A stretch of 64,000 bases of DNA from the NCBI GenBank assembly GCA_034359265.1, contig CP136891.1, positions 57,326,001-57,390,000 of the forward strand, in the 5' to 3' direction. This DNA comes from Canna indica (taxonomy: Eukaryota > Streptophyta > Magnoliopsida > Zingiberales > Cannaceae). The first letter of the stretch is position 1. The number at the start of each line of letters is the position of its first letter. The notes below the pieces were generated by a model, which was not told the origin of the DNA, made no database searches, and saw only the letters and a program-made list of their open reading frames with translations. Positions 12,347 to 24,432 of this stretch are shown here, in pieces. The position numbers were made by a program, and so were the translations under genes.

Positions 12347-12605
12347 CACACACATCGACCGCCTACCACCCACAAACAAATGGGCAAGCCGAAGTCTCCA
12401 ACAAAGAAATCAGGTCCATACTTGAAAAGACTGTTAACCCTAATAGGAAGGATTGAAACCCTTCTATGGGGGACCTCCAAAACATGACATTGAAGACATC
12501 AACCTGGAGATTCCACCTGAAGAAACTTGACACACGGCCATGTCGAGCCCACAACATTAAAAAGGGCACTCTTGGGAGGCAACCCAAGGTAGGTAGTTCT
12601 CATTT
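12347..12605 (+). pseudogene. Athila-like integrase, C-terminal fragment
   Basis: This resumes the integrase broken at 10232. After a one-base deletion in the THRTAYHP segment it reads [18 protein letters not shown], which contains the third catalytic residue (E) of the DDE triad, then [16 protein letters not shown] further frame carries LGRQPKV, a segment that often ends Athila pol. It confirms that the insert at 10233-12346 landed within an existing integrase. It is not functional. Confidence 0.85.
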
Positions 12606-12674
12606 TTAAGTTTTCTAAACTTAATTTTTTTCTGCAAGTCTAGGTAATTTCTTTTTTGGACACCCCTTCAGCAA

Positions 12675-13242
12675 TAGGGATGGAAATATTACCCGTTTAG
12701 GCAGGTACCCGTGAGTATTTACCCATTTATGACGGGTATGAGGGGTAGTTTTCTATCCGCAGGGATTTCGCGGGTAATTTTTCTTACCTGTTTATTTTAT
12801 GGGGCGGGTACTAGTATTATAGTACTCGTACCCGCGGGTACCCGTTACCCACGAGAATTAGTAAATTACAATGTTACCGTATGCACATATACTAAAAAAC
12901 CCTAACCTAATTCAATACCCATATACTTTATATTTTGAAACCTTATGATGATATTATTATCAAAATGTTGTGTGTTTATCAAAATAAAGTTGTTATATTT
13001 GAAGTTGTTATCAAAATACTTGAAGAGTTAAAGTGTTATTAAAATATAGTAATTTATATTTTTTTTAAAGTGTCATGGGTACCCACCAATACCCGTGAGT
13101 ATCCGTCCCCCCGCGAGTAATTAAATGGGTACCCATTTTTGATACCCGCAAGGAATAAACGGGTAGCGGGTACCCATTTATTTCCTAGGGCGAGTAGCGG
13201 GTAGGCACCCCCCGTACCCACCCCGCCCCGTGGACATCCCTA
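12675..13242. mobile_element. hAT-type MITE, 568 bp
   Basis: The element starts TAGGGATGG and ends CATCCCTA, an inverted terminal repeat. It is flanked by TTCAGCAA on the left (12667-12674) and TTCACCAG on the right (13243-13250), which match at six of eight positions, as expected for an aged 8-bp hAT target duplication. Inside, GGGTACCC-like words are repeated on both strands. It has no coding capacity and would depend on a hAT transposase in trans. It sits in the tail of the Athila-like element, downstream of integrase. Confidence 0.75.
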
Positions 13243-13250
13243 TTCACCAG

Positions 13251-14236
13251 TAGCCGTGCCAGTAGACACACCCAACCCCCACATCTTATTTTCAGGGAAG
13301 TCCTCACTTTTTAACTAATTAACTCCTTTTTGGTGTTTTATTTGCTACATTGAGGACAATGTAGAATTTAAGTATGGGGGGGGGGGGATATTATTTTGGC
13401 ATTATGCGAATATTTTCAACTTTCCCTTGTCCTATAGATAACTTTGCATGCCACCTTTTACAACTCCTATCATTAATAGCTCCTTGAAAATTTCTAGCTC
13501 ACTATTGAAATCATTTTAGTTTTGGTGTTTTGATAGGTATGAGTTGATCTATAATAGGATATTGAGATTTATAGTATTGCTTTTACCTATCCACACAATG
13601 TTCGCTGGGGACAATCTCCAAGTTGAACAAAGTTTCATGCATGCTTAATTAATTGTCAAGTGTATTTTGAATTTTCACCTATCCTTGCCTTGATACTGTT
13701 CAAGCCTCTATTTTTGCAGACAAAGAATTGAGGATGCTTTGGAAAGAAAACGAAGAGAGAGAGAGAGAGAAAAAAAAAAAAAAAGAGGGAAGAAATTTAC
13801 TCCGCTAATCACACAAAAGAAAGTGATCATGAGTACAGCTAATAGCCACCTAAAAACGTGACCGATTGAATAACCGGGTACATGCATCACCAATGTTAAA
13901 TTGTTAAATTGTGAGCTTTCTTCTATTTTATTTATGCACTTCTTCTTCCTCGCTATCTTTAAGAATACTTTAATTATTATTATTTTATCATCGAGCTGTT
14001 CTCGGGTTTTATAACGATAGTTGCTCTGTTACCAACTTTTAGATTACTATTCAATCAATTTCTTAAAGACTACGCACGATTTCAACTTGATTTCCGATCC
14101 GAACCACTCGTGCTTCTTTGATAGCTGAGCTGTCCTCGGGTCTTGGATTGCACATCTTGCTTCTTTTCTGCTTTATTTCATCATCTTTAATCGTCGGGTT
14201 GTTCCCGAATTTTAGATCGCCGCCTTCCAAATATTA
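13251..14236 (+). other. Non-coding tail of the Athila-like element
   Basis: The tail contains CATTGAGGACAATGTAGAAT followed by TTAAGTATG and a run of 12 G (13376-13387), a configuration seen just after pol in Athila elements. Further on there is an A/G-rich stretch (13746-13786). Toward 14000-14230 the words GCTGTTCTCGGGTTTT and GCTGTCCTCGGGTCTT recur. No protein-like frame is visible. The 3' LTR of the element is not clearly delimited. Confidence 0.55.
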
Positions 14237-16378
14237 TTGTTCAAATCTGGAACCAAGAGGCAAGTTGGTGTGAGTTGTTGTTCAATCCACCAAGATAACT
14301 TGAAAGATTGGTATGGGCGGTCAGATCTAGCAAGTTGGTGCAGCTATGGTAACTTGAAATTTTCAGCACAACACATACTCACTAAGCTGGAATGTTCAGC
14401 ACCAAATATACACTTACCGAGCTAGAAATTTAAGCTTACCAAGCTGAAATTTCCAACAATGGAAATAAACTTGTTAGCTGGAAATTTCAGCATCTCAAGC
14501 TGAAATTTTCAGCAACAGGTACCTACCCGCTAAACTAGAGTTTTCAGCATCAAAACATATTCACTAAACAAAAATTTCCAGCATCAAAATGTATCCACGA
14601 ATCAGGAATTTTCAACATCAACATGTATAGGTTAAAGTGCAGAATTCATCATGCTACAGATATCTAGAAGCCAGAAAAATTTCAGCAACAAGTTTAAACA
14701 TACATAGCTCAAAAATTTCACCAACAAATAGAGTCCTAGAGCTCAAATCTTCAATGATAAGTTAAGCACCTAATCAGAAATTCACAGTAATGAATCATGT
14801 CCTCTAACCTATGGGGTTTCAATGATTACTTTAAAACATTCCAGGCCAAAATTTCAGCCTACGATTTCGGCTCTTGAACTCGCCAAAACCTACCTTATGA
14901 ACAGTGTTAAATCCACCAGAAATGAGCCATGGCCGGCTCATTAACCACACTAAACTAGAGTAAAAATGTACCCGACATCATAAGAGAATTCAGCCTAACC
15001 GATCCTAATTTCCTTCCAAACATTTATGTGAGCCGACATATCAACCTCCTGAAGTTTCAGCAACCCGAGTTTAAAAATTCTAGATAATTCTTGAACTAAA
15101 CTAAGCCTTAAAATATCAAAAATTAAACTGCAATTTAACAAAGGAAATCCGGCCACAAGACTTCAAACAATATCAAAATTTCCAGCTTGCAAAACCATAG
15201 TTTGGGAACAAAATAATCTAAAATTTTGGGACCTATTATAACCACCAAATTTCCAGCCACCACCTATGTCTAAGGGCAGCCCTAAACATGTTCTAGTGCA
15301 TCCCTAAAACAACAAAATACATTACAAACCGAATTATCTCCAAATTTAGCATTCATCGAAGGCAACCAATCATGAAGATTATGTTAGGTTCTTAGCATTA
15401 CCTGACTTCGAATCTTTTTCTAGCAGCGAGGACGGCGACTGTGGGACATCGGAAACTCCTCTGCTCGACCCATGCTACCGAACAAGTTGGGAGAAAGGCG
15501 ATGGAGTAATGTTTCCTGAAGTCCATCGTCGACGCTTATCGAGTAGAAGAACTAGAGATGGAAAAGATAGGAGATAGAGGGAAAAGAATGGACGAGAACG
15601 CACAGGGAAGAATCAAGAAGGAAGGAAGAAGATGATCGCATATCTTTTTCATATCGTTTTGTTTGTTAACATCCCTATTTATACACAGTTTAGATCTACG
15701 GTTAATATTCGTAGTCTGAGATCCAACGGGGCTTCTTCTACATGCGCTCCCCATGACGTGGCAGCTATTCATTAGCGGCCCCGTCGTTATGAGCAGCTTC
15801 GTCGCCCGTTGCCACACCGCGTGGTACGCTAACGAGCTCGCCACGAGCCTTGATCTGACTACATACTCAAGCCACGTCGGCGTTCGTAACAGATTAAGGG
15901 AAAAGAAAACATTCCAGCACTCTTAATCCAGAAGGTTCGGCCAACCCTAGAAGGAAAGCCATTTAGGGGAATCAAAGAACCGGCAATGCTCACGGAGAAG
16001 ATTCCGATGACTCCTCGTGATTTCGGCCTCCGAATTCCATCCTAAACGATCCGCACCTCCACCTTGAATTCGCAACCCCCCCCCCCCTCTGATATTTCTG
16101 TATGGCCTCTTCCCCATTTTATTTTGTTTTATATATTTATTTAAAGCCAAATGATAATTTTTCCCCCCCTTAAGTTGAACTTAACTTAAGCTAGCCCTCA
16201 CTCAACCAAATCGCATACCAAATGGTCCTGAACTCAACTCGAACCCAAAGTCAAGTTCTTCCTAAATTAGGATAAATTCTTCACACATAAGGGCCATACC
16301 CTCGACCACGCCCTCCGAAGATTCACTCGGCCCGCTCCGACGCGCATCCCAGGTGTCGATTAGCGCGGGTATTACACA
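14237..16378 (-). mobile_element. Reversed long-LTR sequence, 5' end at 16378
   Basis: On the minus strand the segment begins TGTGTAATACCCGCGC, a plausible LTR start for a Ty3/gypsy chromovirus-type LTR. It shares AAGATTCGAAGTCA with 1-2308. From 14240 to 15400 the short word ATTTCAGC and its variants recur many times. TCTCCAAT after 16378 nearly repeats TCTCCATT before 11243. The Athila-like tail lies between this segment and the matching LTR 3' end at 11243-11930, an order that simple nesting does not explain. The short frame at 15536-15844 is probably accidental. Confidence 0.55.
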
Positions 16379-16999
16379 TCTCCAATTGTTAATCTTCTAG
16401 GGTAGGGAAGATCATTTGCTGAACCATAGAGCCAAGACAAGTTTCCCATTGTGTGATTCATTGCGGGACAGCTTGGTGTGGATCACCTCTTGGATCGGAG
16501 CCTCGATATTCTTCCTTGTTAAAGGTATAATCTGTTGTTGCGCTCTCTAATTGTTTAGGTCCTTAATCGTACTGGGATAAAAATTTTGTTTGCTTTGTTC
16601 TGTGGCGCATTGTTTTCTTCCGATTCATCCCAACTCTTCGATCAAAGTGATGAGAGGTTGCACCTAGATCTATCTCGTACTTGGATCAAAGGGGACACCG
16701 TCACGCCTCCTCATTTCCAAATGCCTCGATTCACCCCTTTCTCCTCGATGAATGACGAATCGTGGAGAGGGCGAAGAAGAAGGGGTAGAGTACTTACTGG
16801 GGACGAACAAATGTTGGAGATAGGTGGATACAATGAGCCAAGTGACGACCAAGCACAAGAGATGAGATCACGCGGGAATGATAAGGGAATGGCGCGAGGT
16901 TAATAAATTTGTGAGCCTCTGACAATTTTGTGAGAGCTACTAGCCATTGTAATCATCTCATAAGACTTTAGTCGTCACGGATATAATTTTTGAGATGGA
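16379..16999 (+). other. LTR-like remnant and unassigned sequence
   Basis: From 16379 to about 16633 the sequence resembles an LTR R/U5 region, with GCTTGGTGTGGA, AAGGTATAATC and an ending CGATTCATCCCAAC similar to the LTR end at 12346. The rest includes an open frame at 16586-16903 (105 residues) with no recognised motif and biased composition. I do not accept it as a gene. Confidence 0.4.
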
Positions 17000-17133
17000 T
17001 ACGTGTTGCCGCAAATAAGTACGGTTGCTAATCTGTGCGGCAAAATGCAATCCTCACAACGCCGTCGATATTTTGCATTATTTTTTTAGCCGTCAAAAAA
17101 ATAGCCACCATAAAAATTTATTTTTTAGTAGTG
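17000..17133. mobile_element. CACTA-type terminal remnant
   Basis: The stretch ends TTTTTTAGTAGTG at 17133, the expected right terminus of a CACTA element. Before it are GCCGTC words on both strands, like the subterminal repeats of this superfamily. A matching left CACTA end was not found upstream, so this is called only as a remnant. Confidence 0.4.
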
Positions 17134-17806
17134 TAATTGGTGAAGCAACTTTTCGTAGTAATTTCTTTGGACAATTTAATTCGAAGGCATACATAAGCAT
17201 ATATATGGGAATGAGATCCTCTTTAAAGGTGCCCCTATCTATAAGTTGTTATTCTATTCTGATAAATTCATTGACTGATACACAGGATTAGTATCACAAC
17301 CTTCCGGAATCACTTAAAGGTAATCCCACATGGCCTTGTTCATCATCCATAAGACAAGATTGTTGCTTTCAACTGTATTCTTTTCAGCAACAATGTCTGT
17401 AGGCCACTACTTGATCAGCTAATGTAATAAGATGCAAGTATTATAGAATCCTCAGGTTCTCTCCTTAGCAACTCATGCTATTGTCATAGTTATCAATACA
17501 CTTATAAAAACACTTATAAAATATAATATTTAATAAATTATTTTTACTCAAAACTTTATCTTCTCAAAGATCTTTTTGAAAGTAGGTAAGACAGTATTTT
17601 TTCAAAGTTATTTTTTCCAAACCATTTGTAAAAGCTAAAATATGATCAAATGAAAGCTTAAGATTGGTCTACATGAACTGATGCATTGCGAGGAATCAAA
17701 TAATTGAGTTTGATCTTATTTTTTAAGAAATAGAAGAAGCAATATACGTCTAGTTGCAATCAGCTCCATTAATGCGCCACGGTGGACTTATTTTGCCACA
17801 TGTCAT
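17134..17806. other. Unassigned AT-rich sequence
   Basis: No protein-like frame, RNA gene or element end is visible. The last three bases (CAT, 17804-17806) are the left target duplication of the CACTA element that follows. Confidence 0.5.
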
Positions 17807-17820
17807 CACTACTAGAAATT

Positions 17821-18008
17821 GAGTCTTCAGCAACGGCCGCTCAAGCCGTTGCAGATATGTTGTATCTGCAACGACTTTCTAACGGACATGCGAGCCGTTG
17901 CTGATGATTTTAATTATCAGCAACGGTTTTCTAACGGACAAGTGAACAGTTGCTGATGATAACTTATCAGCAACGGCTTTCTAACGGGCGAGTGGGCCGT
18001 TGCCGATA
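17821..18008. repeat. CACTA copy 1 left subterminal repeats
   Basis: The word CAGCAACGGC and its complement GCCGTTGC recur many times in both orientations and form small hairpins. In CACTA elements such subterminal repeats are binding sites for the element's DNA-binding protein (TnpA-like in En/Spm). The same word fills both ends of copy 2. Confidence 0.9.
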
Positions 18009-18012
18009 AGTT

Positions 18013-18018
18013 TATATA
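18013..18018 (+). promoter_or_regulatory. Candidate TATA box of CACTA copy 1
   Basis: TTTATATAGG lies directly after the left subterminal repeats and before a GC-rich leader. Copy 2 keeps the same arrangement on the opposite strand (46337-46344), which supports a real promoter. The distance to the transposase start (19077) leaves room for a leader intron. Confidence 0.6.
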
Positions 18019-18489
18019 GGTCGCAGATCGCGCCCGCCCCTTCTTCCTCCCGCTGCTGCCGCCGCCTCCTCCTCCCGCCTCTCACCGTCGCTGCCGACGC
18101 TGTCGTCCGTCCTCGACCGCCGATTTCAGGTATTCCTTGCCGCCCGGCCTTCTCTTCCCATTCTGGCCGACGGCGGACGGTCGATGGCCGCCGCCGGAGC
18201 TTGTAAAGTGTCCGGACACTGTACGCCGGCGCCGGAGTCCACCGGACTCCGACGTCGGAAATCGTAGTTTTAGATTTATTTATTTATTTATTTATTTGTT
18301 AATTAATTATTTAATTAATTGTTTAATTTGTTAGATTAATTTTTAGGGTTTAGATTAATTTTTAGAGTTTATATTAATTTTTAGTTTAATTTAGTTAGAT
18401 TAATATTTAATAATGGTAGGTTAATTATTTAAATTAATGAAAATGATATAGATTAATATTAATTAATCGGTTAAAATATTATTAATTAG

Positions 18490-18620
18490 TCCAAAGTTGT
18501 CCTCAGTGGACTCGCGTCGGAATTGTCCACTTCGGACGCGCGCCAGAATAGTTCATTTTGGACTCCCGCCGGAATCGTCTAATTTGGACTCGTGTCGGAA
18601 TTGTCCAATATGGACTCGAA
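18490..18620 (+). repeat. Short 26-bp repeat cluster in CACTA leader
   Basis: About five degenerate copies of a 26-bp unit with core TCGGACTCGCGCCGGAAT are present. The same unit is expanded to about 18 copies at the matching place in CACTA copy 2 (45424-45890). Confidence 0.75.
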
Positions 18621-18815
18621 CTGACTCAAAACATTTAGAAAATAATCATCCATCCGACGAGTTGATATGTTTCACGTACGCATCAACGAGTCGGATATGA
18701 TTTAGCAAAACCTTAGATCCGTTCGGGGATTGTATGTTCGTGTAAAAGAAGTAGATGATCTTTTATACGACGTACAATTCTTGAATTGTCCCTGATTGGA
18801 CAATTTGGGAATATA

Positions 18816-19002
18816 GTTATTTGTACTGCACTTACGTTTTTCTTTTAACCGTTAACTAATTATTCTAAATTTCAACAGCATCTCTCTTGTTCTCCAATAC
18901 GCGCCCAGATGATATGCGTATTCGGAGAACTGTAGGGAGATGCTGCCGAAATTTAGAATGAAGTTAGCGGTTAAAATAAGTATTTAGTGCAATATGAATA
19001 AC
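18816..19002 (+). other. Long hairpin upstream of CACTA transposase
   Basis: The left arm, with TATTTGTACTGCACTTACG, pairs imperfectly with a right arm ending TTAGTGCAATATGAATAAC. The turn lies near GCGCCCAGATGATATGCG. The arms are about 85-90 nt long. Copy 2 has the same hairpin (45023-45212) with far better pairing, so it is an ancestral part of the family that has decayed here. It sits about 75 bp before the transposase ATG. It might be a regulatory RNA fold or a small-RNA source; that is inference. Confidence 0.75.
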
Positions 19003-19076
19003 ATAAATCCCGAATGGAATAGGACAATCTCACGTAAAGGCATTAACCAAAGAAATTGTCATTGATTGACAGAATC

Positions 19077-22000
19077 ATGTCGGCTGATCGAAGTTGGATG
19101 TACCGACGTCTTGATCGTGGAGCTTTAACGAATGAGTTTCGATTAGGTGTAACGTACTTCCTAAATTTTGCCTATTCGAATCGGAATTTCGTTAGCATCG
19201 GTGATCAAATCTGATATCCGTACCGCATTTGTTTGAATGGACGATTTTTGGATCGGGAGACTATCACTCTGCATCTATATTGCAAAGGATTTGCACCAAG
19301 ATATTTTCTATGGACTTGTCACGGGGAGTCACGTGAAGTCGGGACATCGAGTAATCCTGTTGTTCAGACATATGGTGAATCTTCCTCTGCTGGTGCTTCT
19401 TCATCTAGTCAATCTAATCCCTATAGAACTATGATACTTGATAGTCTTGGGGGTCAATTCCACCTGAATGATAATGTTGATCGGCCAGTTCTTCAGACAT
19501 CAGTCCCACCAGATACTACAGCAGTTGATATCACACAAGTACAAACTACGGTAGAGATTGAATTACCGAATAAAGAAGCTGCAGAATTTTACGAGATGTT
19601 GAAAGCTACCAATGAACCTTTGTATGAGAATTGTCCTAAATACACTAGCTTTTCAGCAATGACACATCTCCTAAACATCAAGGCCGATTGTAATATCAGC
19701 GGGGTTGCGTATGATCGGATTGCAGGATTTATTAATGGAATGCTGCCTACTGATAACAAGTTTGAGCTAACATTTTATAAGACTAAAAAGCTAATGAGAA
19801 AATTGGCGCTTGGGTACGAAAAAATACACGCGTGCCAAAATAACTACATTTTATATTATAAAAAAATGTGTTGTTTGATAAATGCCCTGTATGTCAACAT
19901 CCTCATTATAAGGAGAAGAAATTGGTCCGACAGAAAAATATTCCATTTAAGGTGCTTCGGTATTTTCCACTAACACCGAGGCTTCAAAGATTATTCATGT
20001 CGGAAAAGACAGCCCCCTACATGAGTTGGCATGCAAGAAGTCGTGGTGATACAGTAATGACTCATCCATCCGACAGTGAAGCATGGAAATATTTGGATAC
20101 ATATTATCATTTATTTGCTAGGGATACTAGAAATATAATATTGGGATTGTGCACAGATAGTTTTAATTCGTTTGGACATTCTGCAACTCCTTATTCAGTT
20201 TGGCCAATGTTGCTGATAGTTTATAATTTACCACCGTCAATGTGTATGAAAGATGAATTTATTTATCTTTCGATGATTATTTCGGGTCCTAAGGGTCCGC
20301 GAAAAGAAATTGACATATTTCTCAGACCCTTGATAGATGAATTGAAAACATTGTGGACTGAGGGAGCTGTCACTTATGATTGTCATCGGAAGCAAAACTT
20401 CAATTTAAAGGTCGTGGTCTTGTGGACAATCAATGATTTCCCGGCGTACGGCATGTTGTTTGGTTGGAGCACTCACGGCCGACTCTCTTGTCTGTATTGT
20501 ATGGAATACTCTAAATCAATCAATCTTCAGAACGGACAAAAAATCTCATTCTTTGATTGTCATCGTCGATTCCTACCGGCTAATCATCAGTATCGAAGGA
20601 ATCATAATAAATTTACTAAGGGCAGAGTCGAAAGAGATGGGCCACCACCGATGTTGTCTGGTGAACAAATGTTAGCACGTGTTTCAGCACTTCCAGATAT
20701 AGTATTTGGTCGCAATGAAAGAGTGTCAGGTTTTGGCCAAACACATAACTGGCTGAAAAAAAGTATCTTTTGGGAATTTCCCTATTGGAGTTCATTATTG
20801 ATTCGACATAATTTAGATGTCATGCACATTGAAAAAAAATATGTTTGATAATATTTTCAACACTTTGATGGATATTTTCAGAAAAACTAAAGATAATATC
20901 AAAGCCCGACATGATATGAAAATACTTTGTAAAAGACCAGAGTTGGAGTTACAAGAGGTCAACGGACGATATCTGAAACCGAAGGCCCCATATGTGTTAA
21001 ATAAATAACAGATCAAAGATGTTTGTCAATGGGTAAAAGAACTCAGATTACCCAATGGATATGCTTCAAACTTATCTCGATGTGTGAATGTCGATGATTG
21101 CAAAATATCAGGGATGAAGAGTCATGATTGTCATGTATTCATGCAGAGATTACTTCTGATCGCATTTCGAGATCTTCTACTTGATAATATTTGGGGTCCG
21201 TTGACTGAATTAAGTATGTTTTTTAGAAACATCTGTGCAAATGTCCTTCGAGTCGAAGATATGTCAACAGTTGAAAATAATATTGTTGAAATCATATGCA
21301 AGATGGAGCAGTTTTTCCTTCCTGCATTTTTTGACTCGATGGAGCATCTACCGATACACTTGGCATACGATGCACGAGTTGGTGGCCCCGTTCAATATCG
21401 GTGGATGTGCTTATTTGAAAGATACATGAATCGTCTGAAGAAAAAAGTAAAGAACACCGCAGCGATTGAAAGATCAATATCTGAATCGTATATCATTCAA
21501 GAAATTTCAACATTCTGCTCATTTTACTTTGAATCGATAGTACAGACAAGATTTGATCGTCTTCCATGTAACGACGACGGGGGTGTTCGACATTCAGATG
21601 GACGTTTAAATATATTTTGTCACTCTGGTCGTGCTTTTGGTTCTCGTCCATCTCGACACTTAAGCGATAAAGAGTATCATTTGGCACACTTGTATGTATT
21701 ACTCAATTATCCAGAGATTGAACAATTCATTGAAATATTTGACATTGAGATGGTGCAAAAATACTCTATTCACAACGATCAAGAATTGGAGAGATTACGG
21801 AATCGTGATTTCCCTACTTGGATTCAGACTTACAGCAAAGATCACAGAGCTGAAATAGATGAAAGAATATTTGAGTTTGTTAGTGGACCGTCGCGACTAG
21901 TGTCGTGCTATAGCGGATATTTTGTTAATGGATACAAATTTCACAAGGTGGAATATGCCTTTACAAAGAAGACGATGAATGCCGGAGTCTGCGTGAAAGG

Positions 22001-22552
22001 GTCAACCTATGTTGAATGTGATATGAATTTTTATGGACTGGTGGAAGAAGTGATAGAGTTGCACTATTTCGGCTTGAAATCAGTAATCCTATTTAGATGT
22101 CATTGGTTCGATGCAACATAACGGGGCATGAAAGTTCATCCAAAATACAAACTTATTGAGGTTAATTACAAATGTAAATTGGCAGCAAATGAACCTTTTA
22201 TATTGGCATCACAAGCCAAACAAGTATATTACGCGAAGTATCCGGCTCAAAATAAAGATAGAGCAGATTGGCGTGTAGTCTGTAAGACTAAAGGTAAAGG
22301 AAAAATTGATCCGATGGCAGGAGGAAATGAGCTGATACCTGATATGATAGATGGTTTCTAATAAGAAGATGATCCTCCTGCTGTAGATCATATTATTCCA
22401 ATACTCGAGGATGCAGACACAACGTCAATTCAATTAGAAGTTGAATATGCTGATGATGACGATCATGAAATTGAGGAAGCTAGAGATGAAGAAGATGAAG
22501 AAGAGGAAGAAGATGAAGAATTCGAAGACTATTATTCAGATGATGAGGAATA
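19077..22552 (+). pseudogene. CACTA tnp2-type transposase (Transposase_21), broken
   Basis: The ATG at 19077 opens MSADRSWMYRRLDRGALTNE, matching copy 2. A TGA at 19212-19214 replaces the CGA (Arg) of copy 2. A one-base loss near 19865 and an A-run slip near 20837 shift the frame, and further stops occur at 21006 and 22119. The recognisable text includes LGLCTDSFNSFGHS, NLPPSMCMKDEFIYL, TINDFPAYGMLFGWSTHGRL and HNLDVMHIEK, the signature of tnp2 transposases. The C-terminal part has DUF4218-like (MKSHDCHVFMQRLL) and DUF4216-like (GYFVNGYKFH) blocks and an acidic tail ending at 22552. An intact protein would cut and join the element ends in the nucleus. Confidence 0.92.
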
Positions 22553-22628
22553 ATTGTAAAGTATATATTTTATTAAATATATCTCTACTATTTATACAAT
22601 AATCTGATTATATGTCTATTCGACAGAT

Positions 22629-24163
22629 ATGTCTGGTCGTAGTTATCATCGCAGGAGAGCTTCGGAGTCTCCGATCGATGAGACTCCAGCACTTACTCAT
22701 GCTGTTGATCCTCCTGTTGTTGATCCTCATGCTGATGATACTGCCGAGGCTAGTACATCTAGACGCAGGCGGCCACGCGGGCCGACCAGGTGGTAGCCTC
22801 CACCAGCCACAGAGTCACGTAGATTTATTAGCGTGATTGGGGAGCGGTAATATATCATGAATTATAAATCATTACAAATTCATTATATCATAATATAATA
22901 TTAAAATTTATTTTTGTTGTGCAGGTTCGAGCAAGAAGAAGTGCCGAGGAGCATTTCTTCTACTATTCGACGATACATGCACGGGGCATGGCCTACGTGG
23001 TCTCACGTGCCTAGCGAGCACGTCGACATGTTATGGCGCAAGTTTGAGGCACGTATTATTTTTTTTATACATGCATGATGATTAATATTGGTACTGATAT
23101 TATTATTCTGCAGGCTCGTTATACATGGGCTGAGGACAAGAGGCCCTTCATTTACGCTGCCTGGGAGGCTATTTCCCGGGCAAGGTACAATGGGTAGCTG
23201 GGGCAGGCCCGGTCCCAGGCGATGGCACGAGCTAGGACTACTAACATCGTGGAGACTCGGGGATACGGCCCCGATTGGATTACTCCGGATATATGGGACC
23301 AGCTCATGGGATTATGGTCGACGGATCGATGGCAGGAGGTTTCTAGGAATGCGGCTAGAAATCGCATATCGGGGGGAGCAGCGCGTCACACCGGTGGCTC
23401 TATTGCATTTGCAGTGCACGCGAACCGTATGGTAAGTATACCTTTTAATTATATATTTTATTTGTTATTATGTGTACAATTAATGTATTATGTTTTGTAA
23501 ATGTAGACGACGGTGTCGGATGACGGGACTGTCCAGCGACCCTCCCCGATGGCGGTGTTTGAGCGGACTCACCGTCGAGCACATGGGACGGGGGAGTACA
23601 TCGACAACCGTGCTGCATACATTATGGTAACTATATATTTGTTTAAATTATTCATTATATATTTATAATTTAAGTTTTATGATAAATATTAAACAAAAAA
23701 TCAAACTCGAGTAGGAGACCTACAGCCAGACGGTGGTGCAGCGCGGGGGCACCCCCGACGACTTTGACGCAGCAACGTGGGTCGAGGCCGTAGGTGGCTG
23801 GGACCATGTCCGCGTATATGGCTTTGCAGATAGTGGTCATGCGCGAGCCGTGCTAGGGCCACTTGGGGCACCGACCCCTCCGGTCGCTGGTGAGCGGCCG
23901 TCCACCTCCAGATCCAGTTATGATCATAGTAGCAGAATAAGGGCTCTAGAGGACACGATCGCGCGTCAGACTGAGATGATGGAGCGCCAGAGTCAGATGA
24001 TGGCGGAGATGCATGCTATGCTACGCAACATGTCAGGACATCCCGAAGCAGGCATCTCTTCGGCATCATCTCATCCATCGACCTCGAGTTAGTCCACGCC
24101 GGTGTACACTCAAGCACTCCAGACCCCGCCATATGATCCAGGCCATCCTCCATCGTCATCGTG
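22629..24163 (+). pseudogene. CACTA second gene, Transposase_24-like, five exon-like blocks
   Basis: Blocks separated by AT-rich intron-like gaps lie at about 22629-22849 (MSGRSYHRRRASESPIDETP), 22925-23049, 23114-23431 (ARYTWAEDKRPFIYAAWEAI), 23507-23626 (VQRPSPMAVFERTHRRAHGT) and 23715-24163 (VYGFADSGHARAVLGPLG). The last block includes a Q/M-rich helix likely to form a coiled coil (EDTIARQTEMMERQSQMMAE). TAG stops lie in the first (about 22793) and third (about 23197) blocks and at 24090. Copy 2 lacks the last two of these stops. The family is the plant transposase_24 / second-ORF type of CACTA elements, thought to bind element DNA. Exon limits are by eye. Confidence 0.8.
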
Positions 24164-24432
24164 AGATTTTTTTTATATTGACTTTGTTACTGAGATATTA
24201 TACTTGTTTAATTTATTTTGTTTAGATATTGATACTTCAATTTTGCATTTGAATAGTTTTTATACTATTATGGATAATTATAAATATAATTATAATTATT
24301 TTGATATATATCTTGGTGTATTTGTGATGTGTGAATGAATGTGTGTATGGGTGTATGGGTGTGTGAGTTATGTATCAGATAATGTATCAATGTATCAATG
24401 GAAATTTGAAATTTTAATTTTTTTTGTTTCCA

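Larger units (their letters stand above)
6016..14236 (+). mobile_element. Athila-like Ty3/gypsy retrotransposon, interrupted and decayed
   Basis: Gag, protease, reverse transcriptase, RNase H and integrase occur in this order on the plus strand, the Ty3/gypsy order. Gag and protease text such as SAISLRSGKE and AMCDLGASINVIY is characteristic of the Athila lineage. The gag start is missing because the hAT end abuts it at 6015. Integrase is split by LTR-like DNA at 10233-12346. After integrase comes a non-coding tail with GACAATGTAGAATTTAAG followed by a G run, as in the region downstream of pol in Athila elements. No 3' LTR is clearly identifiable; the right limit at about 14236 is where reversed LTR sequence begins. 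Confidence 0.8.

Noticed and set aside
16586..16903. 105-residue open frame as a host gene
   Set aside because: No recognisable domain and biased composition, in a region bounded by LTR and CACTA remnants.
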